Below the pieces are notes generated by a model. The model did not search any database, had not been told where the DNA came from, and saw only the letters and a program-made list of their open reading frames with translations. A stretch of 64,000 nucleotides of DNA from Clarkia xantiana subsp. parviflora. Taxonomy: Eukaryota; Streptophyta; Magnoliopsida; Myrtales; Onagraceae. How positions within the stretch are numbered: the first letter of the stretch is position 1; each line of letters begins with the position of its first letter. The stretch spans positions 10,023,683-10,087,682 of the forward strand of contig JAPTYO010000015.1 in the NCBI GenBank assembly GCA_036873135.1, read 5' to 3'. Both the position numbers and the translations under genes were made by a program. This document shows, piece by piece, positions 43,828 through 56,401 of the stretch.

Positions 43828-44561
43828 CTATGTAGTTAAAAACTCGTTTCTAGGTCGTAAAAACGCACGTTTTTACGTTTTTACCATAAAAAACGAGTTA
43901 AAACGTACCAGAATCGCTTTCTGAGTAGAAACGGGTAGAAACGCGAGTAGAGTCGTAAAAACGGGTAGAAACGGTAAAAACGTAAGTTTCTACCCGTTTC
44001 TAGAATTTTTACCTTAATTTGCTAAAAATTTCTCAAATCTAATAAATTATGTCAATCCCACAAAATTTATCAACCAAACCTACGAGAGTTTTTTTCATGG
44101 ATCGTAATTTGTGGGTCAAGTCATATTTTATTAATTCAAAACTTATTATTATTCTATTCAAGTTCAGTATCCATTAAATATTTAATAATATGCAAGAGTC
44201 TTAGACTCCATGAATATATTTTTCTCTTTTAAGTTTTTAAAATAATAAAATATTAATTGAGATACTGGCCCACACTCTAATTGACCCGTCAATTATTCTC
44301 ACGATTCCACAACAATTGCTCACCGTGACGACTGAGGTGACTACTGACATATCTTTTATTAAAACAATGTTACAGGCTATTAATGAGCATATTGAATATT
44401 TTCTTATCTCTTTTGCATAATTACATATATGTACATTTATACATTTTAACTAATGTAATTTTAGCATTGGTAGAAACTTACGTTTTTACGTTCCGTCTTA
44501 ACGACTCGACTTTACCTACCCTTTTCCGTCTCTACTTAGAAACTCGTTTTTGACTGCATAG
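43828..44561. mobile_element. Second non-autonomous hAT-type element
   Basis: A 734-bp element bounded by an exact 8-bp duplication GTTTTCTT (43,820-43,827 and 44,562-44,569). Its inverted ends read CTATGTAGTTAAAAAC and, on the other strand, CTATGCAGTCAAAAAC. The subterminal regions repeat GTAGAAACG, CGTAAAAACG and CGTTTTTACG words in both orientations. It has no transposase. It is unrelated in sequence to the element at 18,636. Confidence 0.85.
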
Positions 44562-44569
44562 GTTTTCTT

Positions 44570-45295
44570 TTAAAGTATGCCTCTTTTGGGTATAACAAGT
44601 GTATTTTTCTTTTGAATCTTTCTTTTGAATTAGGTCTATTTTGGGCATGATGAAAATGGTTTCTTTCATCTTTGTCGTCATAAACTGTTAATATATCATA
44701 TATTTCTAAGTATATTGATTTTTATTAATTTTTTGTATACTATATACATGCATGCTGCATTTGAGTGTCTTATATAAGTCACATCGAATCAATATTCTTA
44801 GTTAGTATATAATATATATATATATTATCAGTCATGACAGATAAGATCGACATCGTTTTAAACTGTCTTAACGGTTTTGGCAGATCCTAAAACAGAAATA
44901 AGCATCTTGATTAGTCTTTATTCATGAACATTTTTTGCTCACTCATAATGTTTAGTTGGTTATTTACAAGACAAGATAATAAGTATGTAATTAGTTTTTA
45001 AACTTCTATCGGTTAAAAATGAATGAAACAAAAATTTTACTAAATATTTTACATATTTAAGAAATGACAATATATATATATTAATATCTACGTAACGAAC
45101 TTAAATTTTTCCGAAAAAAAAAAAAAATAGTGACATCTAAATAAAACAATCATTATCGGTCCTAACAGTCCTGAACTGAAATTGAGACCGTTTCAAACTG
45201 CCGTGATAGTTATAGACCGATTTAGAGACCAAAATGACGTATCTATTTCAAATAGATGTTAACACTTCATGATCAAGTTTTTGCTCACATGCACT
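44570..45295. other. AT-rich intergenic DNA
   Basis: No gene or clear repeat is seen. It contains short poly(A) and (TA) tracts. Confidence 0.5.
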
Positions 45296-45304
45296 TATTT
45301 ATTT

Positions 45305-47034
45305 GGGTTAATAACCTATTAATGGTCTGAAGTTTGACCCATGTTAACTGGAGAGGTCTGAAGTTTCAAATGTTAATATGAGAGGTCTAGGTTTCAACTT
45401 TGTTTATAGGGTTAAAGGTCATTTTGGTACCACATGTTTGCAAAAAATACACTGTTCATACCATTAGTATTTTTTTGTACCAAATTGGTACCATATGTTT
45501 TCATTTTGTACCGTTTGCATACCACTGTTAGTGTTCCGTCAAAAATGGCCGTTAAATGGCATGTGCCATACACGTGAGCAGCCCAAAACTTTCAATTTTG
45601 TTACAATTTAGTCCCTCTAATACATCCATAACTTTTATTTTGTTCAATTTAGTCCTAAAATTTCAAAACCTAACCATTTTTCCAAATTGACCTAGCCGAA
45701 CCTAGCCATGGGCTAGGTCCGACCCTGGGTCGGGGTCACCGGAACCCAGGCGACCCTAGGTCGGGGTCACCGGACCCAGGCGACCCTGACCCAGGATCGG
45801 ACCTAGCCCTAGGCTAGATCCGGCTAGGTCAATTTGGAAAAATGGTTTGGTTTTGAAATTTTAGGACTAAATTGAACAAAATAAAAGTTAACGATATATT
45901 AGAGGGACTAAATTGTAACAAAATTGAAAGTTTTGGGCTGCTCACGTGCATGGCACATGCCATTTAACGGCCATTTTTTACGGAACACTAACGGTGGTAT
46001 GCAAACGGTACAAAATGGAAACATGAACCAATTTGGTACAAAAAAATACTAATGGTATGAACAGTGTATTTTTTGCAAACATATGGTACCAAAAAGACCC
46101 TTAACCCTTGTTTATATAAGAGGTCTCCGTTAATTTTTCCGTTAAAACTGACGGAAGTTGGTCACGTGCTTGGCATGTGACCGGAAATAAAATTAAATCT
46201 CAAAAATGTCCTTCTATCAAAGTGTGCCCCTCACATGCTTGAAATGAAAAGACAAAAATGCCCCCCCCCTCACATGCTTGAAATGAAAAGACGAAAAATG
46301 CCCCAATCGTGGCCGGCCACCACCTGCGGTCGCTGACCACCACCCAAGGTCGACGACGACCACCACCCAAGGGCGGCGACGACAACCAATCGGGTCGGCC
46401 ACCACCAAATCGTGGTTGGCCAGCCCCGACTGGTGGTGGCCGCCACCTCAATCGGAGCAAGAGGGCCCCAATCTGGAGCCCCCTGTCCCCGATTGGCTTG
46501 GCGTCCACCACCAGTCGGGGCCGGCCACCACCAATTGGGGTGGTGGCCGACCCAATCGGTGGCCGCCAGCCCCTGTTGGGGCTGGCCGACCACAATTTGG
46601 TGGTGGCCAGCCCGATTGGTGGTCGTCGTCGGCCTTGGGGGGTGATCGCCGGCCTCGGGTGGTAGCCGGTGGACATGTGCATGTGCAGTGACGGAGAAAA
46701 CATTAGAGACTCAATTGTAAAAATCAAAACTTAAGAATATAAATTTGAAGGCTAAATTGAACAAAATAAAAAATGGGGACTCAATTCTTAATTAGACTTC
46801 AGGGGTGATTTGGTCATTTCACATTTCCTCAAATAAGGTATTAAATAAAACAAAATATTAAAAGGGGCAAAAGTGTCATTTTAGACCATTCTGTTAAATT
46901 TAACCCTAAAAATGGACGGAAATTCAAATTTCAACAAAATTAAAATTTCAGACCTTTCATTTAACTTTTGAAACTTCAGACCTCTCCGGTAAAGATTTAT
47001 CAAATTTCAGACATTTCATAGGTTATATTAACCC
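45305..47034. mobile_element. Mutator-like non-autonomous element
   Basis: A 1,730-bp element with inverted ends GGGTTAATAACCTAT… and, on the other strand, GGGTTAATATAACCTAT…, continuing through GGTCTGAAGTTT and GAGAGGTCTGAAGTTTC. It is flanked by TATTTATTT (45,296-45,304 and 47,035-47,043), a 9-bp duplication typical of Mutator elements, though low in complexity. The interior holds a nested foldback element and a GC-rich patch (about 46,310-46,675) of GGTGG/CCACC and CGATTGG words that is open in several frames but is low complexity rather than a captured gene I can name. Confidence 0.8.
45409..46107. mobile_element. Nested foldback Mutator-like element
   Basis: A 699-bp element flanked by an exact 9-bp duplication TTGTTTATA (45,400-45,408 and 46,108-46,116). 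Its two halves are inverted copies of each other over about 300 bp (GGGTTAAAGGTCATTTTGG at one end, GGGTTAAGGGTCTTTTTGG at the other). They meet in a GC-rich centre (about 45,700-45,830) of CCTAGCC/GGCTAGG and CCCAGG/GGTCGGGGTC words. It would fold into one long hairpin and has no coding capacity. Confidence 0.9.
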
Positions 47035-47294
47035 TATTTATTTATTTATTGATGATTATAGTTAAATCCAAATCTTTAGTCCTCGCTCCACATCTCCTTT
47101 CATATATTATTAGCCGAAGATATCGTAAGATGTGGCTACTTTGCGTTTAAAATTATATTATGGCCGTTAGAGAAAAAGTTGAATACATATTGCAAAAATC
47201 TATATTCGTATATATATAATCAGAATTACTTAACCTCAGAGTAAACTTTACTAACTAATAACAGCTCCAAGCTACGAAAATTACATCCCTACTA

Positions 47295-50200
47295 CTACAT
47301 ACCTATTACCTCGGCAAGCATTTCGTCCATAACCAATCTCTCGATCTCCCTCCCAATCAAATCCATCTCACCCCCCAAATTCAACCACTTCGATTCACTG
47401 CTCACTTCACTCTCCATCCTCCCTTCTTTACCCAACTTCCTCACCCGACTCTGCACCGACTTGCGCACCCCATCAATAAGCCCGCTCACATTTTCCCGGG
47501 CCTGCAACCCACTACACACCCACGGATACGGATCCGACAACTCCTGATAAATCTCCACAAGCCCCAAGTTTATTCGGTCGAAAATTAGCTTCCTTTCGGG
47601 CCTTCTTCCGGCACCAGAGGAGTTTATTTGGTAATTTTTCTCGAGGTGTTCGAAAAGCGAGGGGTTGATGGGACAGTCGATGGAATGGAGCTTTGTCGTG
47701 AATGTGTCCGGGTCGGGTTTGTCGTACCCCGACACGGTTAACACTTCTGTGATGTATGAGGATTCCCAGGTTTCATCCACGTGGCGGGACTGTTTGGATG
47801 GGGATGATGATCTGGTGGGGCCTACTGCTGCATCTTCGTCGCTCAACACAGATAGAGGATCCTCCTCTTCACCGGTGTATGATTCGGATTCAAGTTTTAG
47901 TAGTTGAAGTTGCATACGGAGCCCTGGTAGTAATAAATCATTATAATGCAGATAAAAAAAACAAGGAGATTAATTTTTAGTGTAAAATGTCACTTTGCCT
48001 CCTACATTTTTTTTAGTAATTTGCCCCCTTTGGTTCTACATTTTTTAAAGTTAACCCAATCAGTTCAAAACTAATTTGGTTGGAGTCAATTGAAATACTT
48101 TAAGATTTTGGGGACTAGACTGTAATATATTAAATAGAATTTGGGCAAAATTTATTCTACATAATAAAAGAATCAAAATATTCGATATTTCTATCACACA
48201 CACCATGTTTATGGTAGTTTTTTTTTTTTTTTTTACATTTTTCTATTGCTCTAAAGGTGAACCATGTAGGGAAATTGATATTAATAATGGTGTGATTAAA
48301 TTTTAAGTGTAATACAAAATATTTATAATTTTAAAGTTTTACATATTATTACAATTAAGTCATCTTAGTAGTAAAAAAAACACAAGCGTGACTCTTGTAA
48401 AGCATGTTAGAAAAACCAGTCGGTTCGTTTTGGACAGAAAGGTGACAACTAGGGTTATGTTGCAAAATTACAGAAACAGAAGGTTTAAAATTTTAGAAAA
48501 ATAAACACCAAAATTTCCTTTTATAAAACGAATTACAAATTAAAGGGGGCAAAAGTGACGTTCCACCTAACTTGTATTTTTATTTTTTGGAAATTTGAAA
48601 AGTAAATGTAAAGATTGTTTTGGGTATTATAGATAGATGCTTACCGTGGAGATCAGCAGAGAGACTCTCAAAGCATTCAGAACCGGATGAAACATCGTCG
48701 GTGAACGGGGCTTCCAGGGTTGAAACTGGACTTGGCTGCTCAGCTTCCTTCGACCTTGCTGGATCCGGACACTCTTTGGACGGCAGATCAGATTGTTTCT
48801 GGAAACAATAATAATAAGCATAACAAATATCTCAAATTGATTACACATTAGAGTCTAACTATTTTCAAGAAATGGAAAGGAATCTAAATTTTATTTTATA
48901 CTGGCTGTAAACAAGAAGATAATTCCTGTTTACCAGACCAGATTGTTTCCAAAAGCAACATTTAAAAAAAAAAAAAAAAAACATTACCAATATATGTCAC
49001 ATTAAAGTTAACAATTTCGAGAATTTGACAATATTCCATGTATTATGGCTTGTTACAGCCGTTGTTGGATTACTCAACCATCATAGCAAGAAGGCAATAT
49101 TTGTAATAAGATTTGAAACTGCAAAATACTTACCTTTGTCTCTGGTGATAAAGGGGACTCATCGTTGTCATTCTCCAAGTATGTCAAATTCTCAACAACA
49201 TTGATAGCTGCTGCTGGTGCTTCTGAAACAACATCACTCTTTGGAAAATTTGAATCAATATGAATTTCGGGTGAAGCATTGCTGCTCTCTCCTCGTGTGA
49301 AGTAATAACTACTCTCAGCTTTCCTCGATGTCGCCTTCTCCCTCACTACTTTCTTCTTATTCTTTTCCCACTTCATCACTTCAGTGGGCACTGTGTACCG
49401 ACAGTTTCTTGGAGATTCAATCCTCAAGCTCGATTTAGGACTGCCAAGAAAATCCAATGAATTCGGGACAGATCGTGATCTCGATAAACCTTTCACAAAC
49501 ACATCTTTCCACCCATCTCTACTGCTGATCCCAAGAGGCTCCCTCACAACAGAAGATGCAAGCTTTTGCCGAACCCTCTGTGCCTCCATATTCTGATGCC
49601 TTAAATCTCGATCCGTTAGAGCAAGCATGTCCGCTAATGTGCTGCCTCGACTGATTTCTCCAATTTCCTGAGACCTGTGGGCCATTCTCCATCTCCTTGA
49701 CAGTCTCCTTACTGCCTCTGCTTCCCTGGTAACCGATGATTCACCAGAGGAAGAGGGTTTCCGATGATGGTTCGAGTAAAGTGACAACTTTCTTGAAGTC
49801 AATATGGTGATATCGGATTCTTCATCTGCAGAGTTGTTTCCAGTGGAGGAGCTTTCATCTGCAGAGCATCCTCGGCTGCTTAGAGCGGTTTTGATTTCTC
49901 TTGTGACTTCTTTGGCTATTTTCCGGGATCTTGAAGATTCATTGTCTTTGTGGCTGGATATAGGCAACTCTGAAAAACTGCTGCTGTCTGAGAGTAGAGC
50001 ATGTGATGTAGGAGATGAGACGCAAGTAGCTGAATTTTTTGTCCTTCCTAGGTTTGGCTTGAGGACAACAATCCGTGTAGGGACAATACTTGGTTCGACT
50101 TTTTCAGCTGAAATTGTTGGCTTCAAATGACTAGAGATTCTGTGCTTCTGAAATGGTTTATCACAGCTTCTAACAATTCTATCTCTTCCTAATGTTGTCT

Positions 50201-52104
50201 TGGATTGAGGAACTGATGATTCTGCAGAAGTTCTTCGACCATAGTGGGACTGCAAAGGTGCACCGTGCAGATCATGAAGGTGCTTTGTGAACAGTGAATC
50301 AGGTTGCTGAAGAAATTTTAGCAGAAGATCTCGGTTTGAATCAAGTACCTCAATTGTATCATGAAATTCCTTTGAATAATGAAGCTTATCATCAGTGGAA
50401 AGGCGTTTGGCTTCCATAAACTTCCGTCTGATGAACTCCATTTCATCTTCAGTTATGCCGGATCTCCCAGTTACTGCAGGACGGTGGTTACTTTTCCTCG
50501 ACTTTGGTGTTTCCACAACTTCAAATACATCTTTGAACTCCTGCTCCTCCCTTGAGCCTTTCCTTGAAGATCGGTGACTGGAGAATGGGCTGCTTCTTTC
50601 GGATTTTTCCACTTTGGTTGCTGATCGACTCTCCTCAGTGCGTCTCTTTTGTTGCTTCAGAGGTGGAGGAGGCTGCTGTGGAGGGAGTGTTTCGAGACCC
50701 ATTAATCTAGCAATGACACCCTGTGACCTTCTTCTGTGTTCCGTTTCTGGAGTCATCTCCTTTGCTAGCAGCTTCTTCATTGGAGTTCCAGCAGCTTGAT
50801 TTGAAGATCTCCAACTCAAATCCAACATTAGCTACAAAAAATAGGTGTTTTTCGGATTAACAGTGAGTTTAACAACAAGAGGTGAAATTAACTACTTTGG
50901 ATGATTATGGTTATCTTCCAAAACCATAATCAAGATAAACTCAAAGAAGAAAGCTCACCGAGTCTTCGTCTGTAATACCACTGCTGCTAGAACTAGACTC
51001 AGAAGCAAATGCTGGATAGTTTCTCTGCTTTTGAACTCTTCGGTTTCCTGATTTTGTCAATCAAACAACAGCAGCACATCAATTCAAAGAAGCCAAAAAG
51101 AGGAAAAAGAAAAAAGACCTCTGGCAATTTACCAGAAGCAACAGTGGGAAAAGAACAGTTGAAGAACAAAACTGCTTCACGATTGACTGAGGGGAAAAAC
51201 AATTACACGATTCACGGACTACACAGCAAGAGATAGACACCACACCACCCTAAGTTGACTCTACAACACGTGATCATCATATGGAATGGATCAAAGAGCA
51301 GACAAGGAAAATAGTGCAGAAGAAGAAAGAAATCTATATCTACATTGAGAAGGTATGTTAAGTTTTCAATGGTCCAACACTCCACTCATCTCTCATCATT
51401 ACAGAAGGTATGATTATGGAAGGTAGTAGTAAATCATGGAAACACCATGAGAGAAAGCGTTTCAACTACTCAACTTTACTAAAACCAAAAGTCAAAGAAG
51501 CATCTCATGCCTAAACACCACAGTTGAGCAGGTAATAGGACAAACGAAATTGTCTCCCAAGATTAATTATAGAATCTTCCAGGATTAAAAAGAAGAAAAA
51601 CAAAATCATTTCATTCTCTCGAGCTACAGGTTGCTGATTTTAGGGAGCTGGATTTTTTTGAGTAATTGCAGACAGGAGAGGACAGATCTATGAACAATTA
51701 ATGATTTGTCGCTTTCTCCAGTTATCACTACCGTCTTCCTGAGGGAAGCTTCAGTTATCTCTGTACTGCAACTTGTTGTTGAGTAGTAATTTAACCAGAA
51801 CCAGCAAATTTGCAGAAAACAGCAGAATTGCTTGTGGTATTCGTCCAAACCGAGTTCGAAACAACGCACAAATCGTATGCCAGTAGAAGATTATGCTCAA
51901 ATTCCATTCACGAACTGCATGACAGAATTTTTTGAAGCAGCAAACACCACCAAGCTACAGAGAACTCTTCCACTTCTAAAAACGGAAACAATAAATTACT
52001 GCAAGAAGAAGAAGAAATAGAAATAAACCTTCACGGAGAGAGCGGCCGCCGGAGCTCAGATCAGCGGTGCAAACCTTAGACCTCTTCTGCCGAAATGCGT
52101 CCAT
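47295..52104 (-). CDS. TRM (TON1-recruiting-motif)/LONGIFOLIA-family protein, five coding exons
   Basis: Minus-strand exons by eye: 52,104-52,029, 51,047-50,959, 50,831-49,134, 48,798-48,645 and 47,923-47,295. All are GT-AG, phases 1, 0, 0, 1, and total 2,646 nt, 881 residues plus stop. The N-terminus MDAFRQKRSKV is followed by GTPMKKLLAKEM and the SQGVIARLMGLE motif (about residues 92-102) typical of the DUF3741/VARLMGL proteins. A Ser-rich middle follows, then a DUF4378-like C-terminus (about 720-875) with RKLIFDRINLGLVEI and GREIERLVMDEM. In Arabidopsis this family recruits TON1/PP2A to cortical microtubules and controls division-plane placement and cell elongation; wording around LLAKEM and GVIARLMGLE recalls TRM19 and its relatives, but the subgroup is from memory. 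The start is fixed by phase agreement across the first intron. It is the only large intact host gene here. Confidence 0.9.
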
Positions 52105-52590
52105 GTTAGCTGATCAAAAGATGCAGACGACTTCCTTAACTCCGATTCACGTTGTATCTAAGTTAAAATGACCGGAGACCGCCTATCACGGAAAAAAGCA
52201 CGCTGATGAGTGTGAGAGAGGAGAGAGAAGCGGAGGTATCCAAAGAAAAAAAATACCTAGATCCGCTGTTGTGCTCCATTGCAATGCGGAACCGGCCAGA
52301 TCGTGCGACGGGGACGACGAAGCAGCAAGGATATCTCAACGGCGACGGCGAGGTTTAGAGAGAGAAAGAGGGCTGCGAGAAAGGAGGAGAGTGGGAGTGG
52401 TGGTGCTAAATATTTGAACTTTCAAATACCGATAGACTGACAGTAGGGACCTGACCCTATGCGCGGGCAAGTGGTAGGTCGTCGTGGCCGTGCGATCTCC
52501 TGCCTCGCTGTTACACTTGGCAATCAATGATTGGAACACGTGTTCTGCTCTGGTGGACAGTATCGTGCTCCGTTCATGCTCTAGCATTCT
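52105..52590 (-). promoter_or_regulatory. 5' UTR and promoter region of the TRM gene
   Basis: Upstream of the ATG, a CT-rich stretch on the minus strand (CCCTCTTTCTCTCTCTAAACC type, about 52,350-52,372) resembles plant Y-patch promoters. A possible leader-intron donor (CTAG/GTATTT) lies near 52,257. No strong TATA box is seen, usual for housekeeping-type plant promoters. Confidence 0.4.
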
Positions 52591-53299
52591 CTAACGATTT
52601 TTTTTCTAATTCTGTGAAAGATCATGCGTCAAGATTTATTGTTAGTTCTGGATTTAAAAATTAATGCAAATAAAATACGCAGAATATATTGTTTAACGGT
52701 TTAACACTCAATTCCTTGATTAGATACTATGAATTTAAATTTTATTAGTGATTTTGAAAATGAAAAAATATTCATAAACATCAATTTACGTTTACGGACT
52801 GATCTGTTACAACATTTCATCCCTTACGAGTTGATCTTACATAAGTGAAAATTAGTCTAGATTTAAAGTAAACATGTTACAATTGTTGACCTTTTTTAGG
52901 ATCAATGACCATGCCACGAGAAACCAAAAAAATACATATTGATAGTATAGTAAATAAAGCGGCCGGTCATTTAGGTTATTCAATGTACCATCTTAATATA
53001 ACATAATAGTGCAGTAATTTATCTTTTAACTAAATGTTCTAAATTTGAGTCATGAATATAGAACTATATATATAGAACTATATATAATCGGCATTTTACT
53101 TACGGACAGGAACAAAGTTATTAAACGGTAAGGGGTAATCAACTTTTAACTATGTGGAATTTTAATCTTAAAACATGTAATAATTATCCATATAACTATT
53201 TAAATTCTTGCATTTCTACTTTAGAATTTTGTTACATTAATTATCTACTTATATTTGAGGAAAAAAATATCTACTTATAGTTCAATTTTTGTCATCAAG

Positions 53300-53342
<43 letters not shown>

Positions 53343-54290
53343 CTAGTTGGATCCCTACACGTATGGACTAATTCGATACTAGTAGAGTATGAGACTATTC
53401 TATGTCAAAAGTGCTAAGCCGCACCTAGAACACCCGCAAAAATAACTGATTGTTTCAACTGGCCCACTAAAATCTCCGCAAAGGAAAAATTACTTTTTTT
53501 TTTCCAACGTAAATAAAAAAGTTACCGAATGTTCAAATCCAAACCACTATGTTGCATTGTGAAAAAACTCAAAAGAATTTTGTTTTTAATCAATATAAAT
53601 TATTTAAATTTGAAATACTCTTTTTTATATTATGCTTTTAACGTGTTTCTCTTGATAAAAAAAACGTGTTTCTTTTTTTTTTTAGTGAATGAGGGTGTGA
53701 AAATTCATGTGATGTGTTTGTGTACTAATTGCCACTCAACTTAAAATAAATCAACATAACTACCCTAGCAATGAGTACTGTCGCAAGATATTTCACATGA
53801 CGTAGGTGTTCAACAATACATTTAATTATGGATTGCGCTATTTATTATCTACTATCTACAAATGTAAACATACTAGGTGCATTTCGCGCGCATGCGCGGT
53901 GTGATTTACCATATGTGTATAATTAACAAACTAATATTTGATTAAATTTATACTGACTATTTGTAATATGTTGAAACACTATTTTTAAATAAAATATCAA
54001 TCTAAAATTTGAAAAAGTAAACGATTGACTGAAAATTTTAAACCATAAAATATCATTGCTCAAATCCACAAATAAATTTTAGATGTCTTTACTGCGTGCT
54101 ACCTTTGGTCGTCGGATCCGTATCAAGCGTCTCTTCTTCAACAATTATGGCTTCGATGACCACCGACGATATCTCGTCGGAGATAGAGATGACTCTGCCA
54201 CTAAGACTGTCAGCTGCCCGTACCGCCTGGTATCTTCGTTCGCCGGCTCCGCGTCAAGCGTCTGTTAAAAATCAGCGAAATTTTAATTTC
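52591..54290. other. AT-rich intergenic DNA with a long A tract
   Basis: No gene is established. A run of 39 A lies at 53,302-53,340, possibly the tail of a retroposed sequence; no LINE or SINE body was recognised. A GC-richer patch at about 54,083-54,270 is open in two frames and could be a gene scrap; no family was recognised. Confidence 0.45.
53302..53340. repeat. Poly(A) tract, 39 bases
   Basis: An uninterrupted A39 run. It is either a retroposon tail or a simple repeat; no target duplication could be matched. Confidence 0.9.
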
Positions 54291-54505
54291 GATTAATTAC
54301 ATACATTGAATCTTGAACGGTCTGAAATGTTAATTGCGATTAATTTCATACATTGAATCTTGATTGGTTCGAAATCAGAGAAATTCTAATTGCGATTAAT
54401 TGTATACATTGAATCTTGAACGGTCCGAAATTTTAATTAGGATTAATTGTATACATTAAATCTTGAACGGTTCGAAATCAGCGAAATTTAATTGCGATTA
54501 ATTGC
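54291..54505. repeat. Short dimeric tandem repeat
   Basis: Units beginning GATTAATT start at 54,291, 54,338, 54,394, 54,441 and 54,495, with spacings 47, 56, 47 and 54. A 47-bp and a longer version alternate, so the true unit is a dimer of about 103 bp. The core is ACATTGAATCTTGAACGG. Confidence 0.85.
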
Positions 54506-56396
54506 AACTTAAAACCCTCAGCTCCCTAGTGCAATCAATGATATGGAGTTAATGACTACAAAACTCTTAACTCAATTGTCATAAATGCATCGATTAATGT
54601 AAAAAACAAAATACTCAGCTCCATATTCACTCTATTATTATCTTTCTTTCAGAATTTATAATATATATAGACTAGTAAAGAAAAAATAAATAAAAACTCA
54701 AGTTGATTTGACACCCCCTTAAAGCATCACGAGAAATTATTAGATATATGTGGACTCGTCGTATTTTATATAATATATAAGTAAATAGAAAAACTTACTA
54801 TAATAGTTTTAGATATCACTTTTTTAAAATAGAGTCCACTTATTTCTATCTAATGCATTCCTTAAATATATGGAATGCTCTATGTGTACCACTTAATTGT
54901 CTAAATTTATTTCTCAAACGTTTTTATACAGGTCTTGCCTAGAACTGTATCTTTTACTCAACTCGCATTCAATATCCGAATAGCGTCATTCGAAATCCTC
55001 TACAAAAAAAAAAAAAAAAAATCATTGAGATAAGTACTATTCTTAATGAAATAATAATTTCACAATCCTTGATTAGTTTTCTCATGTTCAAGATACATAA
55101 ATAGCACATTCTCATTTCTCTTGATTGTTTGGTTAATGAATACTCATCCGTACTAACAACTAGTTAATTGACTCGTGCCTTGCTCGACGTGGTAAATTTA
55201 ATTGAGTTATCATTTTATAAATTTAAGTTAATTTTAATGTGGATATATAAAATTTCTATAAATAGAAAATAAATAATATATAAATCACTGTGTATATATT
55301 AGGTTGGTTTGATTATTAAGATTAACTAGACTAAAAAAATAAACTTGCTTTTATTTAACACTATTAAACTTAATTTTGTGTATTATTTATCAATATATTC
55401 AGTATTTTATGTATGTTAAAGATAAATAATAATACAACCATATTTTCCTTTATAAAACGTAGTTAATTATTTCATATCTTTCATATATGATATCTCGGTT
55501 CATATATAATTATAATTTGTGCATAAAAATATTGTATTTTGGTGAAATTTTATGCAAAATATGATTTCAGTTTTATTTTAAATATTATAATTGTTTATAT
55601 AAAATTATATCATGTACATATATATAGTAATTGTTCATAAAATATAATATTATGGTTTGATAAAATTCATCACATAAAAAAATTGTGAAAGAAAGTCAGT
55701 AAATATAAAATGGCCTGCAAGAATGAATTAGAGATGTCAGAAAAATTAAAAAGCTTGTTAATGTCTACTTGTTTATGAAACTAAATCAGTTGTAACTTAA
55801 TAGTAAATTATTTTATACAATTAAGCTCATCAATAAGTATAATTTTGTGTTGGCCAAAAAAAAAAAAGTATAATTTTGAAAAACATTATAACTTTTCATA
55901 TTATTTGATTTAAAATATAATGAATCATTTATTTATGTATAAATTTATATAATCATATTCATCCGAGTTAACTGGAACTTTAATTGAAAATTAAGATAAT
56001 TTATAATTAAAATAAAACTCAAACATGAAAATTTGAGCACATTTTTGTTTATGAATATATAAAAATAGATTACGGAAATTTATTTAACATAAAAAGTAAT
56101 TTTAATCGATAAATATACATGAAATAATAAATATTATTACCGTATATCATTATATATATTTTTTGTTTATTAATGAGAAATTTATTATATATATATAAGT
56201 GACGTTAATACAAATATTAAATTTTATCAAAAGTTGACTAAATTTAGCAACAATTATCACTATGTATATCTTATATATATCAGTGATATTAATACAAATA
56301 TTAAATTTCATCCAAAATTGGCTAAATTTAGCAACAATTATCACTATGAGTACACATAAATACAATTAACTTATATTTTTATACTGAAAACATTAC
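54506..56396. other. AT-rich intergenic DNA
   Basis: No gene is found. A near-duplicate pair of about 100 bp (about 56,190-56,260 and 56,280-56,345, sharing ATACAAATATTAAATTT and GCTAAATTTAGCAACAATTA-type text) marks a local tandem duplication. Confidence 0.5.
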
Positions 56397-56401
56397 CTTA
56401 C

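Noticed and set aside
46200..46727. Overlapping frames on both strands in the GC-rich centre of the Mutator-like element
   Set aside because: GGTGG/CCACC low-complexity DNA is open on both strands; no domain is recognisable and it does not look like a captured exon.
53302..53340. Poly(A) tail of a SINE or LINE
   Set aside because: No retroposon body, promoter boxes or target duplication could be recognised next to it, so it is listed only as a simple repeat.
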